NCBI GenBank assembly: GCA_048941605.1
Contig: JBHLNL010000001.1
Location: forward strand, 4,658-68,657
Source of the DNA: Loki-b32 sp048941605
GTDB lineage: Archaea > Asgardarchaeota > Lokiarchaeia > Sigyniarchaeales > SOKP01
Reading direction: 5' to 3'
DNA length: 64,000 nt
Shown here: positions 54,172 to 62,745 of the stretch, one piece after another
Layout: every line of letters begins with the position of its first letter
How positions within the stretch are numbered: the stretch's first letter is position 1
Notes under the pieces: model-generated
Told to the model about the DNA's origin: nothing
Seen by the model: only the letters and a program-made list of their open reading frames with translations
The model's database searches: none
Made by a program: the position numbers and the translations under genes

Positions 54172-54738
54172 ATGATTGGTGACTATAAAGGATCTGTAAA
54201 AAATAAAGTTGTTGTGGCACTTCTTCAGGCGTATCATGACACTCTTGATTATGATGGAATGAAATCAATATTAAGAGAAGCAGGAATGATACACCTGAAA
54301 GATATAAGAGATCAAGATCCGAATGGAGAAATTGACTTCTTTTCTTTTAAAAAAATCATTTCGGCTCAAAATTGTTTATTATATGAGTCTAATGATCTTC
54401 TATTTGAGATAGGTAAAAAGTTTTCATTCTATTTATTCCCATTTGGCAAGAGTTTTGAAGAAATAATATATGAAATAAATTCTTTGATCTTTACTGACTG
54501 GAAGGTTAAAATTATTGAAAATAATGAGAATAAAATATCAATTCAAGTTCACAGATGTATATTTTGTTCTGAGATTGGAGTTCCTTGCGATTTATTTAAA
54601 GGATTCTTAATTCATTCATTACAAAAATCTTTACCATCAGATCATTTAGTTATTTATGAAAGGGAAATAGAAGATATAAATAATCCATATCACAATAGTT
54701 TCATTGTTAAGTTAAAAATTGACAAAAGCATTAAATAG
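54172..54738 (+). CDS. V4R/Bet3-like domain protein
   Basis: 188 residues. The middle SAQNCLLYESNDLLFEIGKKFSFYL (read in two parts, LLYESNDLLFEIGKKF being diagnostic), FEEIIYEINSLIFTDWKVKII, then CIFCSEIGVPCDLFKGFLIH follows the order of the V4R fold: helix, strand, Cys-rich turn, helix. V4R is the fold of the TRAPP subunit Bet3, and TRAPP is the exchange factor for Rab1/Ypt1 in eukaryotes. Two cysteines in CxxC spacing might bind metal. It sits 46 bases after one Rab-like gene and 117 before another, which supports a GTPase-linked role. The fold call is from pattern only. Confidence 0.55.
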   Translation: MIGDYKGSVKNKVVVALLQAYHDTLDYDGMKSILREAGMIHLKDIRDQDPNGEIDFFSFKKIISAQNCLLYESNDLLFEIGKKFSFYLFPFGKSFEEIIYEINSLIFTDWKVKIIENNENKISIQVHRCIFCSEIGVPCDLFKGFLIHSLQKSLPSDHLVIYEREIEDINNPYHNSFIVKLKIDKSIK

Positions 54739-54855
54739 TTTAAAAACGAAAATTAAGTTAGAGTAATAGAAATCCATTTATTATGTTAATATAATTTTTT
54801 ATAAAAAAATAAATGAAGTATTAAATAGACCTATAACCCAATATTAAATTGCATA

Positions 54856-55410
54856 ATGACATCCGAAGAAGCTAAACTCGAGCGAGAGTTTGTATTCAAA
54901 GTAGCGATCTTAGGCGATAGTGCCGTAGGTAAGACATCTTTGATAAATCAGTTTGTAGAAGGCTCATTTATAGAGGATTATAAGCCTACGTTAGGAGCAA
55001 ATATTGTACGTAAAGACGTAAATTTGGATGGCATAAAGGTTAGATTAATTCTATGGGATCTCGCTGGACAGGAAAAATATCGCGTGGTTAGAAGTATGTA
55101 TTTTCAAGGATGTCAGGGGGCTTTACTTGTTTATGATGTGACTCGTTACAGTACTTTTGACAGTATAAATTCGAAATGGTTAAGGGATTTTAAAAAGTAC
55201 GTTAAGAAAGAGGGAGTGTATATATTAATTGGTAATAAAACAGATTTAATAGACCAAAGAACCGTAACAACAGATAGAGGCAAAGAAATAGCCCAAAAAA
55301 TCAAAGCAAGCCACTTTATTGAAACGAGTGCAAAACTGGGAGAAAATATTGAGGAGGCTTTTACACTACTAGTAAATCAAATCTTGAATAACCATGGTGT
55401 AGAGATTTAA
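54856..55410 (+). CDS. Rab-like small GTPase
   Basis: 184 residues. GDSAVGKTSLINQF, DYKPTLGANIV, WDLAGQEKYRVV, GNKTDL and ETSAKLGENIEEAF. It has its own upstream spacer with a TATA-like A/T stretch (about 54790-54805) and may be a separate transcript. Third paralogue of the cluster. No C-terminal cysteine (NHGVEI). Confidence 0.95.
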   Translation: MTSEEAKLEREFVFKVAILGDSAVGKTSLINQFVEGSFIEDYKPTLGANIVRKDVNLDGIKVRLILWDLAGQEKYRVVRSMYFQGCQGALLVYDVTRYSTFDSINSKWLRDFKKYVKKEGVYILIGNKTDLIDQRTVTTDRGKEIAQKIKASHFIETSAKLGENIEEAFTLLVNQILNNHGVEI

Positions 55411-55499
55411 AAAGTTTTAATAATCTCGGACAACTCATTTTTGTATCAATTTATTAACAATCTGTCTTTTTAAAAGCCAAAAATTAAGAGTGACTAATC

Positions 55500-56651
55500 A
55501 TGAAAGAGACATCACAAAAATTAAGAAATGCGCCAAAATCAGCTATAAGAGAATTATTTGATCTTGCTTTAAGTAGGTCAGATGTTATAAGTCTAGGGAT
55601 TGGACAACCGGATTTTGATACTCCTGAACCAGTAATACAAGGTAATATAAATGCTTTAAAAAAGAATATTACAATGTATGCTCCTACTAGGGGTGTTCCA
55701 GAGTTATTGGAATTGATAGAACAAAAGATGGATAAGATTAATAAGATCGAAGTTAATTGGAAAGAAAATATTATTGTAACCAATGGAGCAAGTCAAGCAA
55801 TAACATTAGCATTTGCCTCACTCTTTAATCCGGGGGATGAATTGATTATTTCTTCACCAAATTTTGTTTCCTATTTTTATTGTGCTTCATTTTTTGGCGT
55901 CAATGTGGTAGAAACTAAGAGAAATAAAGATTTCAGCCCTAGTATAGAGGGAATAAGAAATGCAATTACATCCAAAACCAAAGCTATGCTAATTAATACT
56001 CCAAATAATCCTACTGGTCATGCACTTCATCTAAAAGAGTTGAAAGAAATCGTGGATATTATTATTGAACATGATTTATATCTAATCACAGATGAAGTTT
56101 ATGAAAATTATATATACGATGGATTAAAACACATTAGCCCGGCTTCTTTAGATGATATGTTTGAACGAACTGTAACTGTAAATGCAATTTCAAAATTATT
56201 TTCTGCAACGGGATTTAGATTAGGTTATGTAGTTGCCTCAAAAGAGATAATTAATTTAATGGAAAAATTTCACCAATACACAGTTGCTGGAACTAATCAT
56301 GCTGCTCAATACGGTTTTATCGAGGCTTTAAAAATGGGAACTGATTTTTTTAAAGAAATATGGGAGAGTTTTGATAAAAGACGTAATTTAGTTTATAACA
56401 GATTAAATGAAATAGGTTTTGATATAGTAAAACCAAATGGAGCTTTTTATGTTATGCCCTCAACAAAGAATTTCAACTTAACTGGTAAAGAAATTTCTCA
56501 AAAACTCATGAAAGAACAAGCAGTTGCTGTTGTTCCAGGGGATATTTTTGGTTCATTTTCAGATCACATGATAAGGATATCATATGCAACTGAAATTAAT
56601 AAAATTGAAGAAGCTCTGAACAGAATTGAGAATTTCATTCAAAATTTATAA
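55500..56651 (+). CDS. PLP-dependent class I/II aminotransferase
   Basis: 383 residues. LGIGQPDFDTPEPV, YAPTRGVPELLELIEQKM, TNGASQAITLAF, INTPNNPTGHALHLKEL, ITDEVYENYIYDG and the PLP lysine in NAISKLFSATGFRLGY are the standard fold-type I motifs, closest to archaeal aspartate/alanine-type aminotransferases. Amino-acid specificity is not clear. The last codons (FIQNL) form the edge of a direct repeat: a worn copy occurs near 58985-59025. Confidence 0.92.
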   Translation: MKETSQKLRNAPKSAIRELFDLALSRSDVISLGIGQPDFDTPEPVIQGNINALKKNITMYAPTRGVPELLELIEQKMDKINKIEVNWKENIIVTNGASQAITLAFASLFNPGDELIISSPNFVSYFYCASFFGVNVVETKRNKDFSPSIEGIRNAITSKTKAMLINTPNNPTGHALHLKELKEIVDIIIEHDLYLITDEVYENYIYDGLKHISPASLDDMFERTVTVNAISKLFSATGFRLGYVVASKEIINLMEKFHQYTVAGTNHAAQYGFIEALKMGTDFFKEIWESFDKRRNLVYNRLNEIGFDIVKPNGAFYVMPSTKNFNLTGKEISQKLMKEQAVAVVPGDIFGSFSDHMIRISYATEINKIEEALNRIENFIQNL

Positions 56652-56871
56652 ACTTAACCTAAAATAATTAAGGAAAAAAAATTAAACATAAACAACCTCA
56701 AATGGAGTTTTAGGGAGAACTTTAGCCCCTTTATTGGTAATGAGTTGTTGGTGATTCAAGTCTAAGCCCCCCTAGTCCTTGTTTATTAAATACTATTAAT
56801 GCAATTTCAACCATGTTTTCTTCAAAATTCATAAATCCCCATCCCTTTTGAGGTATTACAGCAGGTAAGGA
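56636..56871. repeat. Direct repeat, copy A (aminotransferase end plus peptidase 3' end)
   Basis: About 236 bases starting CATTCAAAATTTAT and running through CCTCAAATGGAGTTTTAGGG to near GAGGTATTACAGCAGG. It matches 59011-59246 over its full length with scattered substitutions and one-base indels; the first half is nearly identical. The distance between copies is 2375 bases. It spans the last codons of the aminotransferase and the 3' part of a dead peptidase copy. Confidence 0.9.
56653..56871 (-). pseudogene. 3' remnant of a duplicated M24 peptidase
   Basis: On the minus strand this corresponds to the last 60-65 codons of the intact peptidase at 59057-60259 (stretches matching GLGGLRLESPTLITNKGAKV and LPKTPFEVDY). 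An extra base near 56748 shifts the frame (GAGTTGTTGG where the intact copy has GAGTGTTGG). Further changes lie toward 56860. No start or upstream coding part joins it; the histidine kinase/response regulator genes lie directly upstream. Confidence 0.88.
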
Positions 56872-56884
56872 TTAAAAAGCTACA

Positions 56885-57247
56885 TCATCTATTTTTAGAG
56901 AACTTTGTAATTTCTTCTTGAAGTTTTGCGAAATTAAATGGCTTTTCAATAAAACTAATTGCTCCTGATTTTAACGATTCCTCTTTAATAGAATTATCTG
57001 CACTAGCAAATATTATTTTGATTTCTCTATCTTGTTGTAAAATTTCTTTCATAACATTTAAACCGTTTTTAAGAGGTAAACGATAATCTATTATTATTAA
57101 ATCAGGTTTAATAGAAAAATTTTTGAACATGGTTATTGCTTCTTCACCATTAGTAGCACACTCCATTACTTCATGTCCCATAAAAACTAATAATTCACAA
57201 TATATCTTCCTAATTATATTGTCATCTTCCACGATAAAAATTCTCAT
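56885..57247 (-). CDS. Single-domain response regulator
   Basis: 120 residues, receiver domain only. Acidic pocket Asp8/Asp9, phosphoacceptor Asp54 in LIIIDYRLPLKNG, signalling Ser82 in FASAD and Lys102 in FIEKPF are all present. There is no output domain, so it must act on another protein. It is eight bases downstream of the histidine kinase gene, its likely partner. The pair lies inside the remnants of a duplicated peptidase gene. Confidence 0.93.
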   Translation of the reverse strand: MRIFIVEDDNIIRKIYCELLVFMGHEVMECATNGEEAITMFKNFSIKPDLIIIDYRLPLKNGLNVMKEILQQDREIKIIFASADNSIKEESLKSGAISFIEKPFNFAKLQEEITKFSKNR

Positions 57248-57255
57248 AATTAAAT

Positions 57256-58761
57256 TTAACCTTGTGGAAAAGTAATTATAAATTTACTTCCTTGAGAATA
57301 ATCAAAAGGAATTTTGTCTTCAACTACTATATTTGCATCATAGCCATCTAATACTTTTTTGACCAGGCTTAATCCTAATCCCATTCCAGTTGTGCTTTTT
57401 TCTTTTGAAAACTCTCGGGTGAAGATTAACTTCTTTTTATAATCTGGAATACCATTTCCATTATCAGTAAATTCTATTTTAATATAGTCTTTAGAATTCT
57501 CTTGATATTGAGAGATTTCAATATTTATTTCAACTAATCTATTATGATTATGAATTATTGAGTTCATCAGGATATTATTTATAACAAAATCAATTAAATC
57601 ATCTGCTATAATATAGATTTCCTTATTATATGAATTTAAAGAGATATCAATATCTTTGTAATCGATTATTCCTTTAATATTTCGACAGGCATTCTTAATA
57701 ATACGAAATAAATTTATTCGGATCAATTTTCTACCTATATCTTCAATTTCAGATACCTTTCTTACGTTTTTAATTAATCTTGTTCCTCGAGAGATTTGTA
57801 TTTGCATTTCATTAACCATTTCTTTAAGCAATTCATTTTCTTCTTTCTTTTCTTCTTTTAAATGATATGTTTCCAAAATATTCAAAATTCCATGAAGAAT
57901 ATTTCTCATATCATGCGTAAAAAGATCCTTATAGAAATTCTCTCTTTCATAAGCCTTTTGATAATTTTGTTGCGAATCATATAATTTTTTTTCAATTGTT
58001 TTCATCTCAGTAATATCGACAAGGGCAGTTATTATTGCTGGTTTATTGTCATACCGAATAGATTTTTCATTGGTATAAATCCATTTTAATTCGCCAGTCT
58101 TAGTATATATTGGAAATTCTGTAAAAGTGTAAATATTTTCATCTCCTTTTCGATGAATTTGAAGCCTATTCATAACTATTTCTCGATACTCTGGATGGAT
58201 CTTTTCTATAAATTCTCCTATCTCCCAATTAAGTAATTCCTCTATGGGATATCCAACTATCATAGATAAAGCTTTATTTGCATATATCATATTGTTTTCT
58301 TGATGAATTGCAAATCCTATAAAAGTATTCTCTAAAATTTTTCTAAAAAGATTTTCTGATTCCGTGATTTTTTGTTCTAATTCTTTTCTTTTTGTTATAT
58401 CTAATATAATCCCTTGATAATGAGTAATTTTACCTTTTTCATCTCTCCTAATAAAAGTACGATCATCAATCCAATATATTTTTTTATTTTTTGTAAAAAT
58501 TCGATATTCTTGCGTAAACTCTGAAACATTTGAATCAGTATAAGCTTTTACTTCATTTTCTACTCTTACTTTATCATCAGGATGTATAAGATCAGCATAT
58601 AGGATTTTTCCAGATAGAAATTCATTTGGTTCATACCCATACTCCTTAATGTTTTCAGAAACAAACTCAACAGGCCAACCTTGAGAATTTTTCCGAAGAA
58701 AAACAATCACTGGACTTTTATTTATAATTTGGATTAGTCCTTTATCAGAATCACTTTTCAT
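57256..58761 (-). CDS. PAS-PAS sensor histidine kinase
   Basis: 501 residues, cytosolic (no membrane helix). PAS1 about 11-125 (SPVIVFLRKNSQGWPVEFVS), PAS2 about 135-255 (LENTFIGFAIHQENNMIYAN), a short coiled region, then the H-box FTHDMRNILHGI with phosphoacceptor His283. The ATPase domain has N-box MNSIIHNHN, DNGNGIPDY, and the GMGLGLSLVKKVLDGYD lid. It should sense a soluble or diffusible signal through PAS and phosphorylate the response regulator next to it. Confidence 0.93.
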   Translation of the reverse strand: MKSDSDKGLIQIINKSPVIVFLRKNSQGWPVEFVSENIKEYGYEPNEFLSGKILYADLIHPDDKVRVENEVKAYTDSNVSEFTQEYRIFTKNKKIYWIDDRTFIRRDEKGKITHYQGIILDITKRKELEQKITESENLFRKILENTFIGFAIHQENNMIYANKALSMIVGYPIEELLNWEIGEFIEKIHPEYREIVMNRLQIHRKGDENIYTFTEFPIYTKTGELKWIYTNEKSIRYDNKPAIITALVDITEMKTIEKKLYDSQQNYQKAYERENFYKDLFTHDMRNILHGILNILETYHLKEEKKEENELLKEMVNEMQIQISRGTRLIKNVRKVSEIEDIGRKLIRINLFRIIKNACRNIKGIIDYKDIDISLNSYNKEIYIIADDLIDFVINNILMNSIIHNHNRLVEINIEISQYQENSKDYIKIEFTDNGNGIPDYKKKLIFTREFSKEKSTTGMGLGLSLVKKVLDGYDANIVVEDKIPFDYSQGSKFIITFPQG

Positions 58762-58860
58762 GAAATATTACTCTCAAATTATTTGATAAAAAATAAATGC
58801 TAGTTATAATATTAAAATTTAATCTTTGAATTATAATTCAAAAATCGATAGTTAAGTCTT

Positions 58861-58917
58861 CTCTAATCGATTGATGCTTTCTTATGACTTATCTCAATTG
58901 ATTTTAATTTCATTCAT
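58861..58917 (-). pseudogene. 5' remnant of the duplicated M24 peptidase
   Basis: Read on the minus strand from 58917, it gives ATGAATGAAATTAAAATCAA, against ATGAGTGAAATCAAAATAGA at the start of the intact gene (MSEIKI). Shorter matches follow (CAT..AAGAAA..CAATC), but stop codons interrupt at the eighth and twelfth codons. Together with 56653-56871 it brackets the kinase/regulator pair, so the middle of this peptidase copy is missing. Confidence 0.65.
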
Positions 58918-59010
58918 GATAATTCTGTATTAAAATAACAAATTTTAATATTACATATAAAATTAATGTGGTATTGACTTTTCTTGCAGGTTCTTTAACG
59001 GTAAAAATTA

Positions 59011-59246
59011 CATTCAAAATTTATGAACTTAACCTAAAATAATTAATAAAAAAAAATTAAACATAATCGACCTCAAATGGAGTTTTAGGGAGAACTTTAG
59101 CCCCTTTATTGGTAATGAGTGTTGGTGATTCAAGTCTAAGCCCCCCTAATCCAGGGCGATTAAATACTATTGCTGCAATCTCAACCATGTTTTCTTCAAA
59201 AATCATTGAGCCCCATTCTTTTTGAGGAACTACAACTGGCCATGAT
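59011..59246. repeat. Direct repeat, copy B
   Basis: Partner of the repeat at 56636-56871. Its first part (CATTCAAAATTTATGAACTT) lies in non-coding DNA but matches the last codons and stop region of the aminotransferase. Slightly upstream (58985-59010) there is weaker similarity to the same gene's C-terminal codons. The rest is the 3' end of the intact peptidase. This is the signature of a tandem duplication of an aminotransferase-tail/peptidase segment. Confidence 0.88.
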
Positions 59247-60259
59247 TCATTTCCAATGCAACCTATTCCATGACCTATTCCAAAGAATAAATCATTTTCA
59301 TATCCTGACTTTTCGGCTACTTTTCGTACTTGTTTATAACATTCTTCGAAAGTATTTCCTGGATACATATTATCGATTAGCGTATAACACAATTGTTCAT
59401 AAACTTCGTTAAATAATTTAAGTTCTGAGGGACAATTTCCAAGTACATAATTATGGCTCAAATCTCCAAGATAACAACCATATTCACTATGTAAATCGAC
59501 AAGTAATGATTCACCTTCCTTTACTTTTTTATTAGTTGCAGGAGTACATCCATTAAACGTCCAGCTTGCTCGATGACCTGAGCCGATTTCCTGACTTCCT
59601 GTGAAAGTCCATTCGTAATTACTTCCTGCTTTTCTCATAGCTAAAGTGCCTATTCCAGCAATCTCGTTCTCAGTGAATATCTTTCCCGAAGGACGTTCAT
59701 TTAATTCTTTCTTAACGGTTTCTTGTCCAATATCAGTAATTTCAGATGCTTTACGAAGCATAGCAATTTCCTCTGGTTCCTTGATAAATTGAATTCTTTC
59801 TGTTTTTTCATTAAAATCAATTAATTCACATCCATGAAAAACTTTCTTTAATAATTCTGCTTCTGTGAAAGAAAGCATCTGTCCAGTAACACAAATATCT
59901 GTTCCTAGTTCAACTCCTATTCTAGGGGGTGCACCTTTAGTATCATATAATCCCAACTTTTTTGCTGCCTTTTGGATTTTTTTTTCCCAAAAATATCCTC
60001 GTATAGGACCCCACCCTTGTACATTTTTCAATTGTCCTTCTGCTCTAACACGTTCTAAATCTAAAAGAACAGTATATAGTATTGGATCTCCAGCTGCTTC
60101 TTTTGGTAAAAAAATGTAACTTTTCCATGGAACAAAACAGCCAGAGAGGTAAGTTATAGATTTTACTCGTGTAAGCAAACAAAAATCAAGATTTAATTCT
60201 TCCATAGCTGATTGGTATTTCTTCACATGTCCATTCCAATCTATTTTGATTTCACTCAT
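59057..60259 (-). CDS. M24-family metallopeptidase (Xaa-Pro aminopeptidase/creatinase-like)
   Basis: 400 residues. An N-terminal creatinase-type domain (FCLLTRVKSITYLSGCFVPW) precedes the pita-bread catalytic domain. Likely metal ligands are Asp in LVDLHSEYGCYLGDLSHNY (two Asp), His in FGIGHGIGC, and Glu in MVEIAAIVF and GGLRLESPTL. It could cleave Xaa-Pro peptides or hydrolyse a creatine-like substrate; the family does not settle this. The intact copy of a tandem duplication whose other copy is dead. Confidence 0.87.
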   Translation of the reverse strand: MSEIKIDWNGHVKKYQSAMEELNLDFCLLTRVKSITYLSGCFVPWKSYIFLPKEAAGDPILYTVLLDLERVRAEGQLKNVQGWGPIRGYFWEKKIQKAAKKLGLYDTKGAPPRIGVELGTDICVTGQMLSFTEAELLKKVFHGCELIDFNEKTERIQFIKEPEEIAMLRKASEITDIGQETVKKELNERPSGKIFTENEIAGIGTLAMRKAGSNYEWTFTGSQEIGSGHRASWTFNGCTPATNKKVKEGESLLVDLHSEYGCYLGDLSHNYVLGNCPSELKLFNEVYEQLCYTLIDNMYPGNTFEECYKQVRKVAEKSGYENDLFFGIGHGIGCIGNESWPVVVPQKEWGSMIFEENMVEIAAIVFNRPGLGGLRLESPTLITNKGAKVLPKTPFEVDYV

Positions 60260-60372
60260 TTTAAATTCTCTTTTATTATTTGAATAAAGATAGTTAGATT
60301 GTGAATTTTATATAGTTTTTTAAAACTAATAGATACACACTAACTAATAAAAAGTTACAAATATATATTGGA

Positions 60373-62658
60373 CTATCTATACAAATCAGTTTGTGTCTCT
60401 TTGATATTTCTAGATTCAGTAATTTGCTTTGCCATACTCTCATATCTTTCGATAATATCTCTTGGCAATGTTGATTTTATTTTTGACAATGCAAATTCAA
60501 AATGACTCTTTTCTACATATTCTAATTTTTCCATCTTCTCTCTTATTGCTTGCATTCCTGCTTCACGACAAACATTTTCTAAATCAGCTCCACTATATCC
60601 TTCTGTATTTTGAGCAATCACTTTTAAAGTTATATCTTCAGCAAGTGGCATATCTTTTGTATGAACCTCCAATATTTTCAATCTCGAATCATAATCTGGA
60701 GCTTCGACAAAAATCAAGCGATCGAACCTGCCTGGTCTCAGAAAAGCTGAATCAACGATATCTGGACGATTGGTGCTTGCTATGATTACAATACCCTTGC
60801 GATTCTCAATCCCGTCCATCTCTACTAATATTTGATTTACAATTGATGCAAATGTATGCGTTCCTTCATAATTGCCTCTTCCTGAAGATATTGCATCGAT
60901 CTCATCAAAATATATTATTGAAGGTGCTGCCTGACGTGCTTTACGAAATATTTCTCTTACAGCTCTTTCACTCTCTCCTACCCACTTAGAATATATTTCT
61001 GGACCTTTTATTGCTATAAAATTTGATTGACTTTCATTAGCAATCGCTTTTGCTAGAAGTGTTTTTCCACATCCTGGAGGTCCAAAAAGAAGTATTCCAT
61101 TTAATGGACGGATTCCTGCCTTTTCAAACAACCTTGGATATTTTAAAGGCCACTCCACAGCTTCCCTCAATTCTTGCTTTATCTCCTCCAATCCTCCAAT
61201 ATCATCCCATGAAATATCTGGAATCTCAACCATTACTTCTCGCATAGCAGAAGGGTCAATTAAATTAGAAGCTTTAATAAAATCTTCATCTTTTATCTTC
61301 AATTCTTGAATAATTTCACTTGGTATTGGTTCATCTAAATTAATTTTTGGTAACACTCTTCTTAAAGAAAACATTGCTGCTTCCCTACATATTGCCATGA
61401 TATCTGCTCCAACAAAACCATGTGTTATTTCAGCATAATTATCGAGATCGACATCTTCTTCCATTGGCATGCCTCTTGTATGTATTTGAAAGATTTCTTT
61501 TCTACCTTTAACGTTTGGGACACCAAATTCAATCTCTCTGTCAAAACGTCCTGGTCTTCGTAATGCTTCATCAATTGAGTTAACTCTATTTGTAGCACCT
61601 ACACATATTATTTCCCCTCTACCACGTAAACCATCCATTAAGGATAATAATTGAGATACAACGCGTCTTTCTACTTCTCCTGATGTATCAACCCTCTTTG
61701 GAGCAATTGAATCAATTTCATCTATAAAAATTATAGAGGGGGCATTTTCCTCCGCTTCTCTAAAAATGTCACGAAGTCTACCTTCACTTGCTCCATAAAA
61801 CTTACTCATTATTTCTGGACCATTTATTGTTATAAAGTTTGCATTTGATTCTTGAGAAACAGCTTTCGCCATCAATGTTTTACCAGTTCCAGAAGGTCCG
61901 TGGAATAATACTCCTTTTGGTGGATCAATGTTGAGTCGATGGAATAATTCTGGATGTTTCAAAGGCAATTCAACCATCTCCCTAATTCTTTGAATTTCAT
62001 CAGTTAGGCCTCCAACATCGTCATAAGTAACAACTCCTCCAGAAATATTAAGAACAGCTACTCTCTTATTAACTTTGATTATAGTATCTCTTGTAATTTT
62101 AACAACTTTATCTGATGGTTTTAAATTTTCAACGATCAATCTTAAAGTTCCTAATGTTGGTCTTTTTTTCCCTCCTAATTGAAACATTTTCATCATATCA
62201 GCTATAGGGTTCTCTCCTGAGTCTTGTTGCATAAATGTTCCTAAAACATCAACAATGTCTCCAATTACTACAGGTTTATCAATCAACTTTCCTTTGATGG
62301 CTTCTGCCTGTCTTTTTAGATCAATATTGGGACGTGTAGGCGTTAATTCAATTTCAATTGCAGGATACACTTCAGCAAGTTGAACTGAAACATACTCTCC
62401 AATTGTTGCCCCAGCATTAAGTCTTTGGAGTCCGTCAAGCCTGATAATTCCTGTTCCTCTGTCCTGAACCGAAGAGACTGCTATACCTGTGGTTTTTTTC
62501 TTTCCCCTAATCTCAATTATATCTCCTGTATTTAATCCTAAATCAAGCATCATGTCTTGATCTATATAACATAGAGAACGTCCACTTCGACTTTTTTCTA
62601 ATCTCTCGATTCTTAGTTTAATATTTTTAACTAATTTTTTTTCTTGTGGCATTTTCAA
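60373..62658 (-). CDS. Cdc48/VAT-type AAA ATPase
   Basis: 761 residues. A Cdc48 N-domain (residues 8-190: double-psi barrel LCYIDQDMMLDLGLNTGDII) precedes two AAA modules. D1 has Walker A GPSGTGKT (254-261), Walker B IIFIDEID and the arginine-finger-type GATNR/RPGRFDREIEF; D2 has GPPGCGKT, IIYFDEID and RPGRFDRLIFVEAPD. It unfolds protein substrates. The C-terminus ends DLYR, matching the HbYX motif (hydrophobic-Tyr-any) with which ATPases dock on the 20S proteasome. The N-domain has an extra Met/Gln-rich loop (about 142-168). Confidence 0.96.
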   Translation of the reverse strand: MKMPQEKKLVKNIKLRIERLEKSRSGRSLCYIDQDMMLDLGLNTGDIIEIRGKKKTTGIAVSSVQDRGTGIIRLDGLQRLNAGATIGEYVSVQLAEVYPAIEIELTPTRPNIDLKRQAEAIKGKLIDKPVVIGDIVDVLGTFMQQDSGENPIADMMKMFQLGGKKRPTLGTLRLIVENLKPSDKVVKITRDTIIKVNKRVAVLNISGGVVTYDDVGGLTDEIQRIREMVELPLKHPELFHRLNIDPPKGVLFHGPSGTGKTLMAKAVSQESNANFITINGPEIMSKFYGASEGRLRDIFREAEENAPSIIFIDEIDSIAPKRVDTSGEVERRVVSQLLSLMDGLRGRGEIICVGATNRVNSIDEALRRPGRFDREIEFGVPNVKGRKEIFQIHTRGMPMEEDVDLDNYAEITHGFVGADIMAICREAAMFSLRRVLPKINLDEPIPSEIIQELKIKDEDFIKASNLIDPSAMREVMVEIPDISWDDIGGLEEIKQELREAVEWPLKYPRLFEKAGIRPLNGILLFGPPGCGKTLLAKAIANESQSNFIAIKGPEIYSKWVGESERAVREIFRKARQAAPSIIYFDEIDAISSGRGNYEGTHTFASIVNQILVEMDGIENRKGIVIIASTNRPDIVDSAFLRPGRFDRLIFVEAPDYDSRLKILEVHTKDMPLAEDITLKVIAQNTEGYSGADLENVCREAGMQAIREKMEKLEYVEKSHFEFALSKIKSTLPRDIIERYESMAKQITESRNIKETQTDLYR

Positions 62659-62745
62659 ATATCCAGAAACTTATCTAGTTTTTAAAAGTAATAATGGTTT
62701 ATTTTCTTTTTCTTTAATTTTTATAAATATCAATTAATTGAATAT

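Noticed and set aside
56636..59246. Transposon or composite element bounded by direct repeats
   Set aside because: The repeats are pieces of flanking genes (aminotransferase tail and peptidase), with no transposase or terminal inverted repeats, so tandem duplication explains them better.
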